Below are positions 1 through 10,383 of a DNA stretch of 64,000 nucleotides, in pieces. The DNA is from Trebonia sp963811335 (GTDB taxonomy: Bacteria; Actinomycetota; Actinomycetes; Streptosporangiales; Streptosporangiaceae). The notes under the pieces were generated by a model. That model was not told where the DNA came from, made no database searches, and worked only from the letters and a program-made list of their open reading frames with translations. Every line of letters starts with the position of its first letter. Position 1 is the stretch's first letter. Position numbers and translations under genes: made by a program. Location of the stretch: assembly GCA_963811335.1 (NCBI GenBank), contig CAWERB010000002.1:40778-104777 (forward strand), read 5' to 3'.

Positions 1-29
1 GCGGCGCCGATGGCCACTAGCCCGTCCTT

Positions 30-812
30 TCAGGCGCCGGCGCCGCCGTCGACCGGCACGATCGCGCCGGTCACCATGGAGGCACGGTCGCTGAGCAGCC
101 ACGCGGCTACCTCGGCGACCTCGCGGGGCTCGGCCATCCGGCCGAGCGGTATCCGCGCGGTGTTGGCCGCGATGATGCCAGGCGTTACTGTCTCCCACTC
201 CTGCATCATCTGCGTGGCGGTGCCGCCGGGGGTGATGCCGTTCACCCGGATGCCCTGGCGGGCCCAGGTCACCGCGGCGGTCTCGGTGATGCTGTTGAGT
301 GCGCGCTTCATGGCGCCGTAGGCGGGCAGGGCGGGGTTCGCGCGGCGGCTGCCGATACTCGAGGTGTTCACGATCGCCCCGCCGCCGCCGCGCCGCATGA
401 GCGCGGCCTCGGCCGTCATGGCGGTCCAGTGCGCGCGGAAGTTCACGGCGAACTGCTGGTCGACGTCCTCCTCGCTCGTGGTGTCGAGCGGGCCGGGCTG
501 CTGGATGGCCGCGCCGTTGTTGAAGGCGCCGTCAAGCCGTCCGTGCAGCTGCGCAACGCGGTCGACGGCGGCCCGTATGCTCGCGCGGTCAGCGAGGTCC
601 ATGGTGACGGCGTCGGCGACGCCGCCGTCGGCGCGGACCTCGCTGACGACGCGGTCCAGGGCGGCGGCGCTGCGGGCCGCGAGCACGACGGCGGCGCCCT
701 CCGTGGCGAAGAGCCGGGCCGCGGCCGCGCCGATGCCGCGGCTGGCGCCGGTGATGAACACGACCTGGCCGGCGAGCAGGCCGACGGGCACGGTGCCGGT
801 GTTGTTTGTCAT
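30..812 (-). CDS. SDR family NAD(P)-dependent oxidoreductase
   Basis: Classical short-chain dehydrogenase of 260 residues, the usual length. The N-terminal Rossmann motif reads TGASRGIG (about residues 21-28), followed by the NNGAA strand motif, the NTSS serine region, the YGAMK catalytic Tyr/Lys pair and the C-terminal PVDGGAGA ending typical of the family. These features predict a soluble NAD(P)H-linked oxidoreductase acting on an alcohol or ketone; the substrate cannot be read from sequence. It is divergent from the MmyB-type regulator starting at 898, with 85 bp between the two starts, an arrangement that usually means the regulator controls the dehydrogenase (inference). Confidence 0.93.
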   Translation of the reverse strand: MTNNTGTVPVGLLAGQVVFITGASRGIGAAAARLFATEGAAVVLAARSAAALDRVVSEVRADGGVADAVTMDLADRASIRAAVDRVAQLHGRLDGAFNNGAAIQQPGPLDTTSEEDVDQQFAVNFRAHWTAMTAEAALMRRGGGGAIVNTSSIGSRRANPALPAYGAMKRALNSITETAAVTWARQGIRVNGITPGGTATQMMQEWETVTPGIIAANTARIPLGRMAEPREVAEVAAWLLSDRASMVTGAIVPVDGGAGA

Positions 813-897
813 GCCAGCAGCGTGCGCCGTCCCGGGATCCGGATACAGGCACAGGCGGTACTACGATCAGCGGCCGCGCGGCGTGCACACTGGGGGT

Positions 898-1830
898 ATG
901 GATAAGCGCGAGCTCGGGGCATTTCTCCGCAGCCGTCGCGAGCGGCTCCGGCCGCAGGACGCCGGCCTCCCCGCGGGCGGGCGGCGCAGGACGCCGGGCC
1001 TGCGCCGTGAGGAGGTCGCGGTCCTCGCGCACATCTCCACCGAGTACTACGCCCGGCTCGAGCAGGGCCGGGCGCCGCGACCATCGGGCGAGGTCCTCGC
1101 CGGGATCGCAGGAGCGCTGCGGCTCACCGACGCGGAGTCCAGCCACCTGCACGTCCTGGCGGGCGTCGGGCCGGCCCGGGCCGGGCTGCACCGGCGCGAC
1201 GTGCGCCCGAGCATCCTCGCGCTCCTGGAGCGGCTACCGCAGACGGCCGCGATCGTAACGTCCGCGGTATTCGAGGTGCTCGCGTGGAACGACCTCGCGG
1301 CCGCCCTGATCGCAGACTTCGCCGCCCTCTTCCCCGAAGAGCGCAACCTCGCGCGGATGGCCTTTCTCGGGCCGGCCCGGCCCGGCGCGGCGCTGTACCG
1401 GATCTCCGACGTCGCCGAGTTCCGGCGGCACGTCGTCATGGAGCTGCGGTCCGTCCTCGCCAGGTACCCGGCAGACCCCGCGGTGACCGGCCTCGTCGCG
1501 GAACTGCGCGACGGCAGCCCCGACTTCGCCCGGCTCTGGGAACGGCACGACGTGCAAGCGGCGCCGACGCTCACCAAGACTTTCCGTCACCCGGCCGTCG
1601 GGAAGATCACCCTGGACTGCGACTCACTCAAGCTGACCGACCGCGACCAGCGCCTCGTGCTGTACACCGCGCCGCCGGGATCGCGTGACGCGGACGCCCT
1701 GGCGCTGCTGCGCATGCTCGGCCCCGAGGGCATCAACTCCGCTGCTCACAAGATGGGCTTACCGCCGGTGACGGCGATCCGCGCCGCACTCGTGGCTTAC
1801 GCGGAAGCGGCGTTCAGCTCCGCGAGGTAG
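898..1830 (+). CDS. Helix-turn-helix regulator, XRE / MmyB-like
   Basis: 310-residue regulator. Residues 1-90 form a Cro/C1-type helix-turn-helix (RRRTPGLRREEVAVLA, then STEYYARLEQGR). The rest matches the MmyB-like ligand-binding domain that follows this helix-turn-helix in many actinobacterial regulators. I chose the ATG at 898 because it gives the canonical MDKRELGAFLRSRRERL start; the frame stays open further upstream but lies inside the divergent dehydrogenase. Likely controls the SDR gene at 30-812 in response to a small ligand (inference). Its 3' end overlaps the convergent glycosyltransferase by 34 bp. Confidence 0.9.
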   Translation: MDKRELGAFLRSRRERLRPQDAGLPAGGRRRTPGLRREEVAVLAHISTEYYARLEQGRAPRPSGEVLAGIAGALRLTDAESSHLHVLAGVGPARAGLHRRDVRPSILALLERLPQTAAIVTSAVFEVLAWNDLAAALIADFAALFPEERNLARMAFLGPARPGAALYRISDVAEFRRHVVMELRSVLARYPADPAVTGLVAELRDGSPDFARLWERHDVQAAPTLTKTFRHPAVGKITLDCDSLKLTDRDQRLVLYTAPPGSRDADALALLRMLGPEGINSAAHKMGLPPVTAIRAALVAYAEAAFSSAR

Positions 1831-2489
1831 TCGCTGAAGCCGTGCGGGGCGCGGGCCTCGCGCCTGGCCGAGGTGACGACAGGGAGGGCGCGGGTGCGGC
1901 GTACCCGGCTGCCGTTCGCGGTCAGCGCGGCGACGAGCGCGTGGTCCTCCGCGGTGGCCAGGTCAGGGAACCCGCCGGCCCGCAGGTAGGCCGCGGCGCG
2001 GAAACCGAGGTTGGCGCCGTGCACGTGCGGGTGGGGGCCGGTGCCCACGTTGTAGCGCTCGCGGAACAGGGAGCGCACGGCGGGCGGGTGGCCGGACCAG
2101 TCGGCGACCCGGATCGTGCCGGCCACCACGTCCCAGCCGTGGTCTGCGTGGCGCACCTGCTCGCGCAGCCAGCAGGCGGGGACGAGCGTGTCGGCATCGG
2201 TCGTGGCCAGCCAGACGTCAGCCGGCTCCAGGTGCCTGGCCCGCCGCAGCACCTCCTGCACGCCCGCGGCGCGCGCCGCGCCGACGCTTTGCGCGCCGAT
2301 CGTGACGACCGCCGCCCCGCCGTCCCGGGCCACCTGGGCGGTGCGGTCATGGCACGCGTCGGCCACTACCACCAGGCGGACCGGGGTACCCGGTACCGCC
2401 TGCGCCGCGCGTCGCAGGCTGGCCAGGCACGAGGGCAGCCATTCCTCCTCGTCGTGCGCGGGGACGACAACGCCGACAAGCCGGATCAC
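1797..2489 (-). CDS. Glycosyltransferase family 2
   Basis: 230 residues starting with the GT-A signature VVVPAHDEEEWLPSCLASL and carrying a DAD-type metal/nucleotide-sugar motif (TTDADTLVP, about residues 94-102). The ENL/ED-like segment TAEDHAL follows, as in family 2 inverting transferases. No membrane segment is visible, so it is probably cytosolic. Its start overlaps the stop of the methyltransferase upstream by 4 bp (ATGA), so the two are translationally coupled. The acceptor is unknown. Confidence 0.85.
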   Translation of the reverse strand: MIRLVGVVVPAHDEEEWLPSCLASLRRAAQAVPGTPVRLVVVADACHDRTAQVARDGGAAVVTIGAQSVGAARAAGVQEVLRRARHLEPADVWLATTDADTLVPACWLREQVRHADHGWDVVAGTIRVADWSGHPPAVRSLFRERYNVGTGPHPHVHGANLGFRAAAYLRAGGFPDLATAEDHALVAALTANGSRVRRTRALPVVTSARREARAPHGFSDYLAELNAASA

Positions 2490-3115
2490 ACGATCCCGCC
2501 GGCCTGCGCCACGGATCTGCGGTCACCGTCGGCGCGGGTGTACACCTCGGCGGTGAAATCCGGGTCGCGGTAGCGGGCCAGCCGGGCCAGGCCGTCATGC
2601 GCGGCCAGTTGCTCGTGCACGTCGTCGCCGGTGCGCGGGTGATTCGGCGCGGGGTGCCGCCAGTGGACCGCGAGGAGGTGCCCGCCGGGGCGCAGCCCGC
2701 CGGCGCCGAGGCGGAGCACACGATCCAGGTCGTCGTCGTCGAAGTAGTAGAGCAGCTCAGAAAAGACGATGAGGTCGAACGAGTGGGGCGGCCACTCATC
2801 GGGTATCGCCCGCCGCTCGGCCCGAACGGAGGGCAGTCCCGCGGTCCTCGCCCGGGCCGACGCGACCGCGGCGGGAACCGCGTCGCAGGCGAGCAGGCTG
2901 TCGCAGCGAGCCGCCAGGCGCGCGGTGAGCACACCGATCGAGCAGCCCGGCTCGAACGCGGCACCGTAGCGCTCCCTTGGCAGCAGGGCGAGGCTGACCG
3001 CGTACTTGCGTGCCTCGTACCAGCGCTCCGCCAGCCCGTACGGGTCGGGCGAGGCAGCATACAGGTCGCGGAAGTAGCCCGCGCCGACCGTCGCGGCGGC
3101 ATCTCGGTTCACCAA
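2486..3115 (-). CDS. Class I SAM-dependent methyltransferase, NodS-like
   Basis: 209 residues resembling the nodulation protein S (NodS) group. The start contains the conserved YFRDLYAASPDPYGLAERWYE block, motif I is the variant FEPGCSIGVLTARL (about residues 53-66), and the acidic post-motif CDAVPAAV and FSELLYYFDDDD follow. In rhizobia NodS N-methylates a chito-oligosaccharide; actinobacterial relatives sit beside glycosyltransferases and probably methylate a glycolipid or secondary metabolite precursor (inference). It overlaps the glycosyltransferase by 4 bp and the acyl-CoA dehydrogenase by 7 bp. Confidence 0.85.
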   Translation of the reverse strand: MVNRDAAATVGAGYFRDLYAASPDPYGLAERWYEARKYAVSLALLPRERYGAAFEPGCSIGVLTARLAARCDSLLACDAVPAAVASARARTAGLPSVRAERRAIPDEWPPHSFDLIVFSELLYYFDDDDLDRVLRLGAGGLRPGGHLLAVHWRHPAPNHPRTGDDVHEQLAAHDGLARLARYRDPDFTAEVYTRADGDRRSVAQAGGIV

Positions 3116-4101
3116 GCGGCTCCTTGTTCGGCTATCAGTTCGCCCAGCCGCGCCAGGTCACGTTCCGCGTGATGCTGACGCAGGTAAACGGTGAGGTCGG
3201 CAACCGCGCGCGAATGCGCCTCGTCATGACTGAGCGGCCCGGCACCCAGGGCCCGGCCGGTCCTGGCCAGCACGTCACTTGCCACGGCCTCGGTCAGCGC
3301 CCGCACCCGCAGCGCGCGCAGCGTTCCGGCACCGCGCAGGTCACCCGGGTCCGCGTCGATCTCACCCGCCGCCTCGGCCAGGGCCGCCCGGGCCGTCCGC
3401 AGCCCGATGTCGATAGCCCCCAGGTGAGCCAGCGCGTGCGGGCCGACGTCGCGCTTCGCCGCGGCCCGCGCCAGTACGCGGGCCACGCCGCGGGCCCCGC
3501 CGTACCAGCAGGCCGCTACCCCGACGCCGCCGTGACTGAACCCCGGCCGGCCGGTGTACCCGCCGGGCGGGCCGACCGGCTCCGCGGCGATACCGGGAAA
3601 GCCGACGTCCAGGGTGTCGCTTCCGGCCATCCCGGTGGCGGGCCAGCTGTCGTCGCGCGGCTCAAGGTCCGCCACCGCGACGGCGAACAGCCGTGCCTCA
3701 TCGCCGGCCGCCGCGGTGACCAGCGCGTGGGTGCAGACGCGCGCCCCCGAGCAGTACTGCTTCGTGCCGGTCAGCACCCAGCCGCCGTCCCTCTGCCGCG
3801 CCGTCACGTTGGGACCTGGCGGATTCGCCGCCCACACGCCCCAGCGGCTGCCCGGATCCGCCGCGGGACCACCGAGTTCGGCCAGGATCGCGACGGCGTC
3901 GGCGTGCCCTTCAGCGAGCCGGGCCAGCGACAGGTCTTCCTCCGCGAGGTCGGCGAACGCGGCAAAGCGCTGCCAGGTGGCGCCGGATCCCGGCAGCGGC
4001 ATGTCGAGCCTGCCCGATTCAACGGCCGACACGAACGCCAGGGCGGTCCGCTGCCAGGCGGCAGCCGCTCCCCCGCTGTCGCGCCCCCAGTCGCCTGTCA
4101 T
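3109..4101 (-). CDS. Acyl-CoA dehydrogenase family protein
   Basis: About 330 residues with the acyl-CoA dehydrogenase layout: a helical N-terminal part, the beta-domain stretch VLTGTKQYCSGARVCTHAL, and a C-terminal four-helix region (LRTARAALAEAAGEIDAD, then RALTEAVASDVLARTGRALG). It is shorter than the usual 380-400 residues and I cannot point to the catalytic glutamate, so activity is unsure. I chose the ATG at 4101 because an AGGGGG stretch lies about 9 nt upstream; an in-frame ATG at 4164 adds 21 poorly conserved residues. It is the first gene of the three-gene overlapping set that runs to 1797. Confidence 0.8.
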   Translation of the reverse strand: MTGDWGRDSGGAAAAWQRTALAFVSAVESGRLDMPLPGSGATWQRFAAFADLAEEDLSLARLAEGHADAVAILAELGGPAADPGSRWGVWAANPPGPNVTARQRDGGWVLTGTKQYCSGARVCTHALVTAAAGDEARLFAVAVADLEPRDDSWPATGMAGSDTLDVGFPGIAAEPVGPPGGYTGRPGFSHGGVGVAACWYGGARGVARVLARAAAKRDVGPHALAHLGAIDIGLRTARAALAEAAGEIDADPGDLRGAGTLRALRVRALTEAVASDVLARTGRALGAGPLSHDEAHSRAVADLTVYLRQHHAERDLARLGELIAEQGAAW

Positions 4102-4159
4102 TTGCTGGCCCCCTAGCTCAGACGATGCACAGGGCCGCTTGCTACCCCTGGCCGGCGCG

Positions 4160-4197
4160 CTCATGCCTGCATAGGGGCGCTCTCATGCCTGCATAGG
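4160..4197. repeat. 16-bp direct repeat upstream of small membrane protein
   Basis: CTCATGCCTGCATAGG occurs at 4160-4175 and again at 4182-4197, exactly 22 bp apart (two helical turns). It lies between the divergent acyl-CoA dehydrogenase and the small hydrophobic gene at 4273. The spacing suits two protein-binding sites on one DNA face, but no factor can be named. Confidence 0.6.
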
Positions 4198-4272
4198 AAG
4201 GCGAGGATCGGGTAGCCGAGGGGCCTGGCATCCGGCCGGTAAGGCCGCCCCGTCACAGGAAGGAATTACCTC

Positions 4273-4440
4273 ATGGCGATCATCTTGCTGGTTCTCCTGC
4301 TCGCCCTCATTCTTGGCGGGCTTGGCTTCGTCCTGCACGTCCTGTGGTGGATCGCGCTCGTGGTCCTGGCGATCTGGCTGATCGGCTTTCTCGTCCGCGC
4401 CACGGAGGGCGGCACCCGCCGCCGCTGGTATCGCTGGTGA
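4273..4440 (+). CDS. Small hydrophobic membrane protein (55 aa)
   Basis: A 55-residue protein too short for most gene callers. It starts MAIILLVLLLALILGG, continues with a second hydrophobic helix (HVLWWIALVVLAIWLIGFL) and ends in a basic tail (RRRWYRW). A good AGGAAGGA ribosome site lies about 8 nt upstream. Proteins of this form are common in Streptomyces and relatives, where they are annotated only as hydrophobic protein and often respond to envelope or osmotic stress (family knowledge; the role is unproven). Topology predicts two membrane spans with the basic end in the cytoplasm. Confidence 0.8.
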   Translation: MAIILLVLLLALILGGLGFVLHVLWWIALVVLAIWLIGFLVRATEGGTRRRWYRW

Positions 4441-4540
4441 CCTCTGGTGCCAGCCGCTCGCTGAGCCCCCGCCCCTGATACTGCAACGGCACTTATCAGG
4501 ATGGGACGAACTTCGCCGGGCGCAGAGTTAATCCGCTGGG

Positions 4541-6055
<1,515 letters not shown>

Positions 6056-6057
6056 GG

Positions 6058-7376
6058 CTATGCGCCCGCCTGCGCGTCAACCGCCCACTGATCGACGGCC
6101 CGGAGCGCGTCGACCAGCAGCCCGAGGCCCTCGCGGGCCTCCGCCTCGCTCAGCGTCAGCGGCGGCGCCATGCGCAGCGTCGACCCGTACAGGCCGCCCT
6201 TGCCGATGAGCAGGCCGCGCTGCCTGGTCTCCTCCATGGCCTTGGCGGCGAGCGCGGGCGAGGGCTTGCCGGTAGCCAGGGTCGGCCAGGTCGACGGCGA
6301 ACATGAGGCCCTTGCCGCGCACCTCGGCGACGACCTTGAGGTCGCCCACGGCGGCCTTGAGCCCGTCGATGATGATCGCGCCGCAGGCGGCCGCGTTCTT
6401 CTGCAGGTCGTGGGAGAGCAGGTAGTCCAGCGTGGCGTTGGCGGCCGTGGTGGCGATCGGGTTGCCGCCGAAGGTGGAGATGCCGTTGCCGCGGATGCCG
6501 TCGAGCAGGTCGCCGCGGCCGACGACGCCGCCGATCGCGAAGCCGTTGCCGAGGCCCTTGGCGAACGTCATGAAGTCCGGGGTGACGCCGTGCGCCTGGA
6601 TGCCCCAGAAGTTCTCGCCGGTCCGGCCCCAGCCGGTCTGCACCTCATCCGCGATGAACAGGATGCCGTGCTCGTCGAGGACTTCCTTGTAGGCCGCCAG
6701 CAGCCCGTCGGGCGCCATGGTGAAGCCGCCGACGCCCTGGATCGGCTCGGCGATGAGCGCCGCGACGTCCTGCGGGTTGACCCCGGCGGTCAGCAGGGCG
6801 CGCAGGTCATCGACGCAGGCGGCAATGTAGTCGGCGTCGCTGAGGTGACGGTAGGCGGCCAGCTGACGGTCGGCGCCGTGCAGGTAGTGGGTGCCGAACG
6901 GGTCGTTGCTGCTCGCCTTCCAGCTCGCGTTGCCCGTGATGGCGACGGTGCCGAAAGTGCGGCCGTGGTACGAGTTCCGCATCGCGAGGACCTGGTTGGC
7001 CTTGCGGCTGACGAGCGCGGCGGCGAGCGCGGCCTCGTTGGCCTCCGAGCCGGAGTTGGTGAAGAACACCTTGGCGTTCGGGATGCCGGAGAGCTTGGCG
7101 ATCTTCTCGGCGAGCTCCACCTGGCTGCGGATCAGGTAGAGCGTGGAGGTGTGGTAGATCCCGGTCGCGATCTGCCGTTCGACCGCCTCGCGCACCTCGG
7201 CCACGTCGTAACCGAGCATGTTGGTGAGGATGCCGGCGAAGAAGTCCAGGTAGCTGTGGCCCTCGCTGTCGGTGACGTGGCAGCCCTTGCCGCCGACGAT
7301 CTCGATCGGCGCACTGTAGTTGAGTGGCGACCCAGCTAGGGATGACCGCGCGGTGGCGGGCGTAGAGATCTGACAT
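6058..7376 (-). pseudogene. Class III aminotransferase (beta-alanine/AGXT2-like), frame broken twice
   Basis: PLP-dependent aminotransferase with FFTNSGSEANEAA, the DEVQTGWGRTG cofactor aspartate and the Schiff-base lysine in TFAKGLGNGFAIGG. By family it transfers the amino group of beta-alanine or 3-aminoisobutyrate, giving the substrate of MmsA next door. The open frame covers only the middle. The expected start MSDLYARHRAVIPSWVA (ATG at 7374-7376) is in another frame, rejoined if the T at 7325 is removed. The expected C terminus (TGKPSPALAAKAMEE ... DQWAVDAQAGA, stop at 6058) is restored if the A at 6278 is removed. Both repairs give clean family sequence, so sequence error is more likely than decay. 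Confidence 0.88.
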
Positions 7377-7442
7377 GATCCCAGTCTGCCCGCGGTTCCC
7401 GCCCGGGGCATAGTGACAGTCTGCCACGAATTTCGGCTTATT

Positions 7443-7459
7443 CCTTACATGTTGTAAGG
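7443..7459. promoter_or_regulatory. Candidate PucR operator (inverted repeat)
   Basis: Perfect dyad CCTTACA-TGT-TGTAAGG, 7-bp arms with a 3-bp spacer, located 12 bp before the PucR start codon and 67 bp before the divergent aminotransferase start. The position suits autoregulation and control of the mmsA operon. The site is seen in the sequence; the binding protein is inferred. Confidence 0.5.
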
Positions 7460-7470
7460 TCACAAATGCG

Positions 7471-8850
7471 ATGCCGCTGACCTTGCGCGAGGTCCTTGAC
7501 CTCGACGTCGTCCGGCGCGGCTCGCCGCTCGTGGTGGCGGGTGCCGCGCGCCTTGACGTGCCCGTCCGCTGGGTGCACGCGGCGGAGCTCACCGACATCG
7601 GGCGGCTGCTGCGCGGCGGCGAGCTGGTGCTGTCTACCGGGATCGCGCTGCCGGACTCGGCCGCCGAGCTGGCCGCGTATGTCGACTCGCTGGCGCAGGT
7701 CGGCGTGGCGGGCCTGGTCGTCGAGCTCGGCCGCCGGTACGCGACGGCGCTGCCTGCCGCGCTGGTGGCCGCGGCGCAGGCGCGGTCGGTGCCGCTGATC
7801 GAGCTGCGGCACGAGGTGGCGTTCATCGAGATCACCGAGGCGGTACACGCGCGGATCATCGACGAGCTGCTCGTCTCGCGGGCCGCCGCGACCCTGGCGC
7901 TCGGGCACCTGCTCACGTCGCAGGCGGAGTCGCTGGAACGGCAGGCGCACCGGACGCTGATCAGCGCGATCATCGAGCGGTCCGGCGCGGACGGCGGGAG
8001 GCCGAGGCCAGGGCGCGGGCGCTCGGCGTGGAGGTGGCGGGCCGGGAGCTGGTCGCGGTCGTGGTCCGGCTGGCCGACGCGGGGCCGCGCGGCGGTGACG
8101 GGGCAGGCGAAGAGGCCGGCGAGCGGTGACGGCGGGGCAGGCGGAGCGGATCCGGCGGGCACGCCCGCCGTGCTCGGCGTCGCCGAGGCGATGGCGGCGA
8201 GCTGCCGCGCGAGCGGCGTTCCCGCGCTCGTCGGGGCGCTCGACGACGTGCGGGCCGGCGGCGCTGCTTTCCCTGCCGCCCGGCACCGACGGCCGACGGC
8301 GCCGCTGCGCGCGCTCGCGGCGCGGCTCACCGCGTCGACGGCGGGCCCGGACGCGGCGGCCGCGCCGGAGCTGGTGATCGGCGCCAGCCGGCCCGCCGGG
8401 TCACTCGCCGAGGTGCGCGCGGCGTTCCGCGAGGCCCGCGAGGTCGCCGACGTGGCGCTGCGGCAGCCGGGCGGCGCCGGGCGGCGCCGCTTCTACCGGC
8501 TGCCCGACCTTCGGCTGCGCGGCCTGCTTCACCTGCTGCGGGACGACGGCCGGCTGCGGGCGTTCGCCGACCGGGAGCTTGGCCCGCTGCTGTCCTACGA
8601 CGCGGAGCACGGCACCGCCCTGGTGACCGACCTGGCCGTCTTCCTGGACGCGGGCGGCAACAAGGCACTCGCGGCCGCCCGCGCGCACCTGGCGCGGCCC
8701 ACGTTCTACCAGCGGCTCGCGCTCATCGAGCGGATCCTCGGGATAAGCCTCGCCGACCCGGAGTCCCGCACCTCCCTGCACGTCGCCCTGCTCGCCCGCC
8801 CCTTAATAGGAATTTTCGTATTTCGAGGAATGGCAAAACCTTTCCGATAA
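7471..8850 (+). CDS. PucR family transcriptional regulator (internal compensating frame shifts)
   Basis: 459 residues. The N-terminal PucR domain is clear (MPLTLREVLDLDVVRRG ... VRWVHAAELTDIGRLL ... GELVLSTG) and the C-terminal PucR-type HTH_30 is present (ARPTFYQRLALIERILGISL). In the middle two stretches are out of frame: about 7997-8130, where the next frame gives EAEARARALGVEVAGRELVAVVVRL, and about 8264-8300, where it gives ALLSLPPGTDG. The shifts cancel, so the ORF stays open. Family members sense purine, amino acid or polyamine metabolites. Divergence from the aminotransferase and mmsA operon suggests it controls beta-amino acid degradation. Confidence 0.85.
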   Translation: MPLTLREVLDLDVVRRGSPLVVAGAARLDVPVRWVHAAELTDIGRLLRGGELVLSTGIALPDSAAELAAYVDSLAQVGVAGLVVELGRRYATALPAALVAAAQARSVPLIELRHEVAFIEITEAVHARIIDELLVSRAAATLALGHLLTSQAESLERQAHRTLISAIIERSGADGGRPRPGRGRSAWRWRAGSWSRSWSGWPTRGRAAVTGQAKRPASGDGGAGGADPAGTPAVLGVAEAMAASCRASGVPALVGALDDVRAGGAAFPAARHRRPTAPLRALAARLTASTAGPDAAAAPELVIGASRPAGSLAEVRAAFREAREVADVALRQPGGAGRRRFYRLPDLRLRGLLHLLRDDGRLRAFADRELGPLLSYDAEHGTALVTDLAVFLDAGGNKALAAARAHLARPTFYQRLALIERILGISLADPESRTSLHVALLARPLIGIFVFRGMAKPFR

Positions 8851-8934
8851 CCACCGTAGAGCCGACGGTTATTGCTAACCTGTATCCACAGGGAATTCAT
8901 TGGTCTTTCTGTATGCGGACTTTAAGGACAACGA

Positions 8935-10379
8935 ATGCCATTCCTGTTTCTTCGGACGGCTTCGGTACTGGCCGCCGGGTTCCTGCTGACCGGCCCTTCG
9001 GCGGCCGTCGGCACCAGCGCAAGCAGCGGTGCCGGAAGTCTTGTGGCCGACAAGGCCGCGCCCTGCCCCGCCCATTGGATCGCGAATCAATACCGGGCCT
9101 TTCGAACTCAACCCCCTGCGGGACTTAACAGCCAAATCATGTCCGTTGCGGCGCTATCGCCAACAGACGTCTGGACGCTGATTACCAGGACAGATAAGCA
9201 CAAGAACAATGTGTCCGACATATATCATCTCGTTGGCACGGAACGGCGGGAGTTCGTGGACCTGGACGATACCGAGAAGGCTTTCCGGGCCAAGTGGATC
9301 GTGGCGAGGTCCGACACGGACGTATGGGTGATCGGCTCGGCCCGCGGAGTTCTCGAAGCCTGGCACTACAACGGGTCCAGGTGGACGGATCACCCGCCAA
9401 CCCGGTATTCCTACGCTGGCATCGACGCGGCGGCACTGGGTAGCGACGGGATCCTCTACCTGGCCGGAAGCAACGGGCACACCCATAAGGGCGTCATCCT
9501 GGGCTACGACGGCTCGCGGTGGACCAATTTGTCACCAGCCAGTCCGCCGTATGACTACAAGGCACTCGCGGTCACCGCCGACGGGAGGCTCATCGCAGCC
9601 GGCGGCGGGCGCGACGACGGCGCCTTGCAGGAGAGGTCGGGCACAATGTGGACAACCGTTTCCCTGTCCGCGCCGGTCAATGCGATCACCAGGGTCAGCG
9701 TCGCCCCTGGCGGCATCGTGTACGGGGTGGGTTCGGCGGCTGGGAACCAGTCGGTGCTGATCAAGCAGTCGCCAGGCAGCCGGACCGCCACCGTCGTTGA
9801 CGCTCCGGCGGCGGACCAGCCCGCTACGTACACGAACAAGACCGATGTGGCCGCCCTCGGCCTGGACGTATGGCTACTCGGCGAGGACGAACCGCACGAT
9901 TGGTGGCACCACTCGTGGATCACTCACGACGACAGCGCGTTCGTCGCCGCGATACGCCGGATGTCCCGGGTGGCGATGCGACTCTCCTCGACGGCTCCTC
10001 GCTCAGATCAGCCATGCTGGCCCGGGGCAACGCCGAGGACAGAGATAGCCCTCAGGACGATCCCAGGCGACTCGCGGTGTGCCTGGGCACGGCGGGAACG
10101 GCTCCGCATGCCCTGGTCGCACCGGACGCACTCGACTCCGGCCCGGTCACGCGTGACGGGTCCCTTGCCGGTGATCATTTCGCCGCGCCAGCCCGCGGCT
10201 GCGCGGGCCGCGCGGCCGCGGGCATCGTCACAGGCGCCCGCCGGTCCGCGAAGCGCCTGCCCTCACCAGTGCCAGGGGAGCGACAAGCGGGGTTCACGCC
10301 ATCGCCCGCGGCCGACCTGCCCGGCCACGGCACCGGGGCCCACCGCTTCGAGTGCCATTTGCCGACCCGGCGACGCTGA
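8935..10379 (+). CDS. Secreted beta-propeller-like protein, C-terminal frame uncertain
   Basis: Starts MPFLFLRTASVLAAGFLLTGPSAAVG, a typical Sec signal peptide, then repeats of a propeller-blade type: DVWTLITRTD, DVWVIGSARGVLEAWHYNGSRWTDH, GVILGYDGSRWTNLSPAS, DVWLLGEDEPHDWWHHSW. Such repeats build extracellular Kelch/YVTN-like propellers with no known enzymatic role. Around 9955 the composition changes; the neighbouring frame then carries plausible coding sequence (PDVPGGDATLLDGSSLRSAMLA) to a stop at 10377-10379, while the original frame runs on antisense through the next gene to 10668. I therefore place the end at 10379. Function unknown. Confidence 0.65.
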
Positions 10380-10383
10380 GCGC

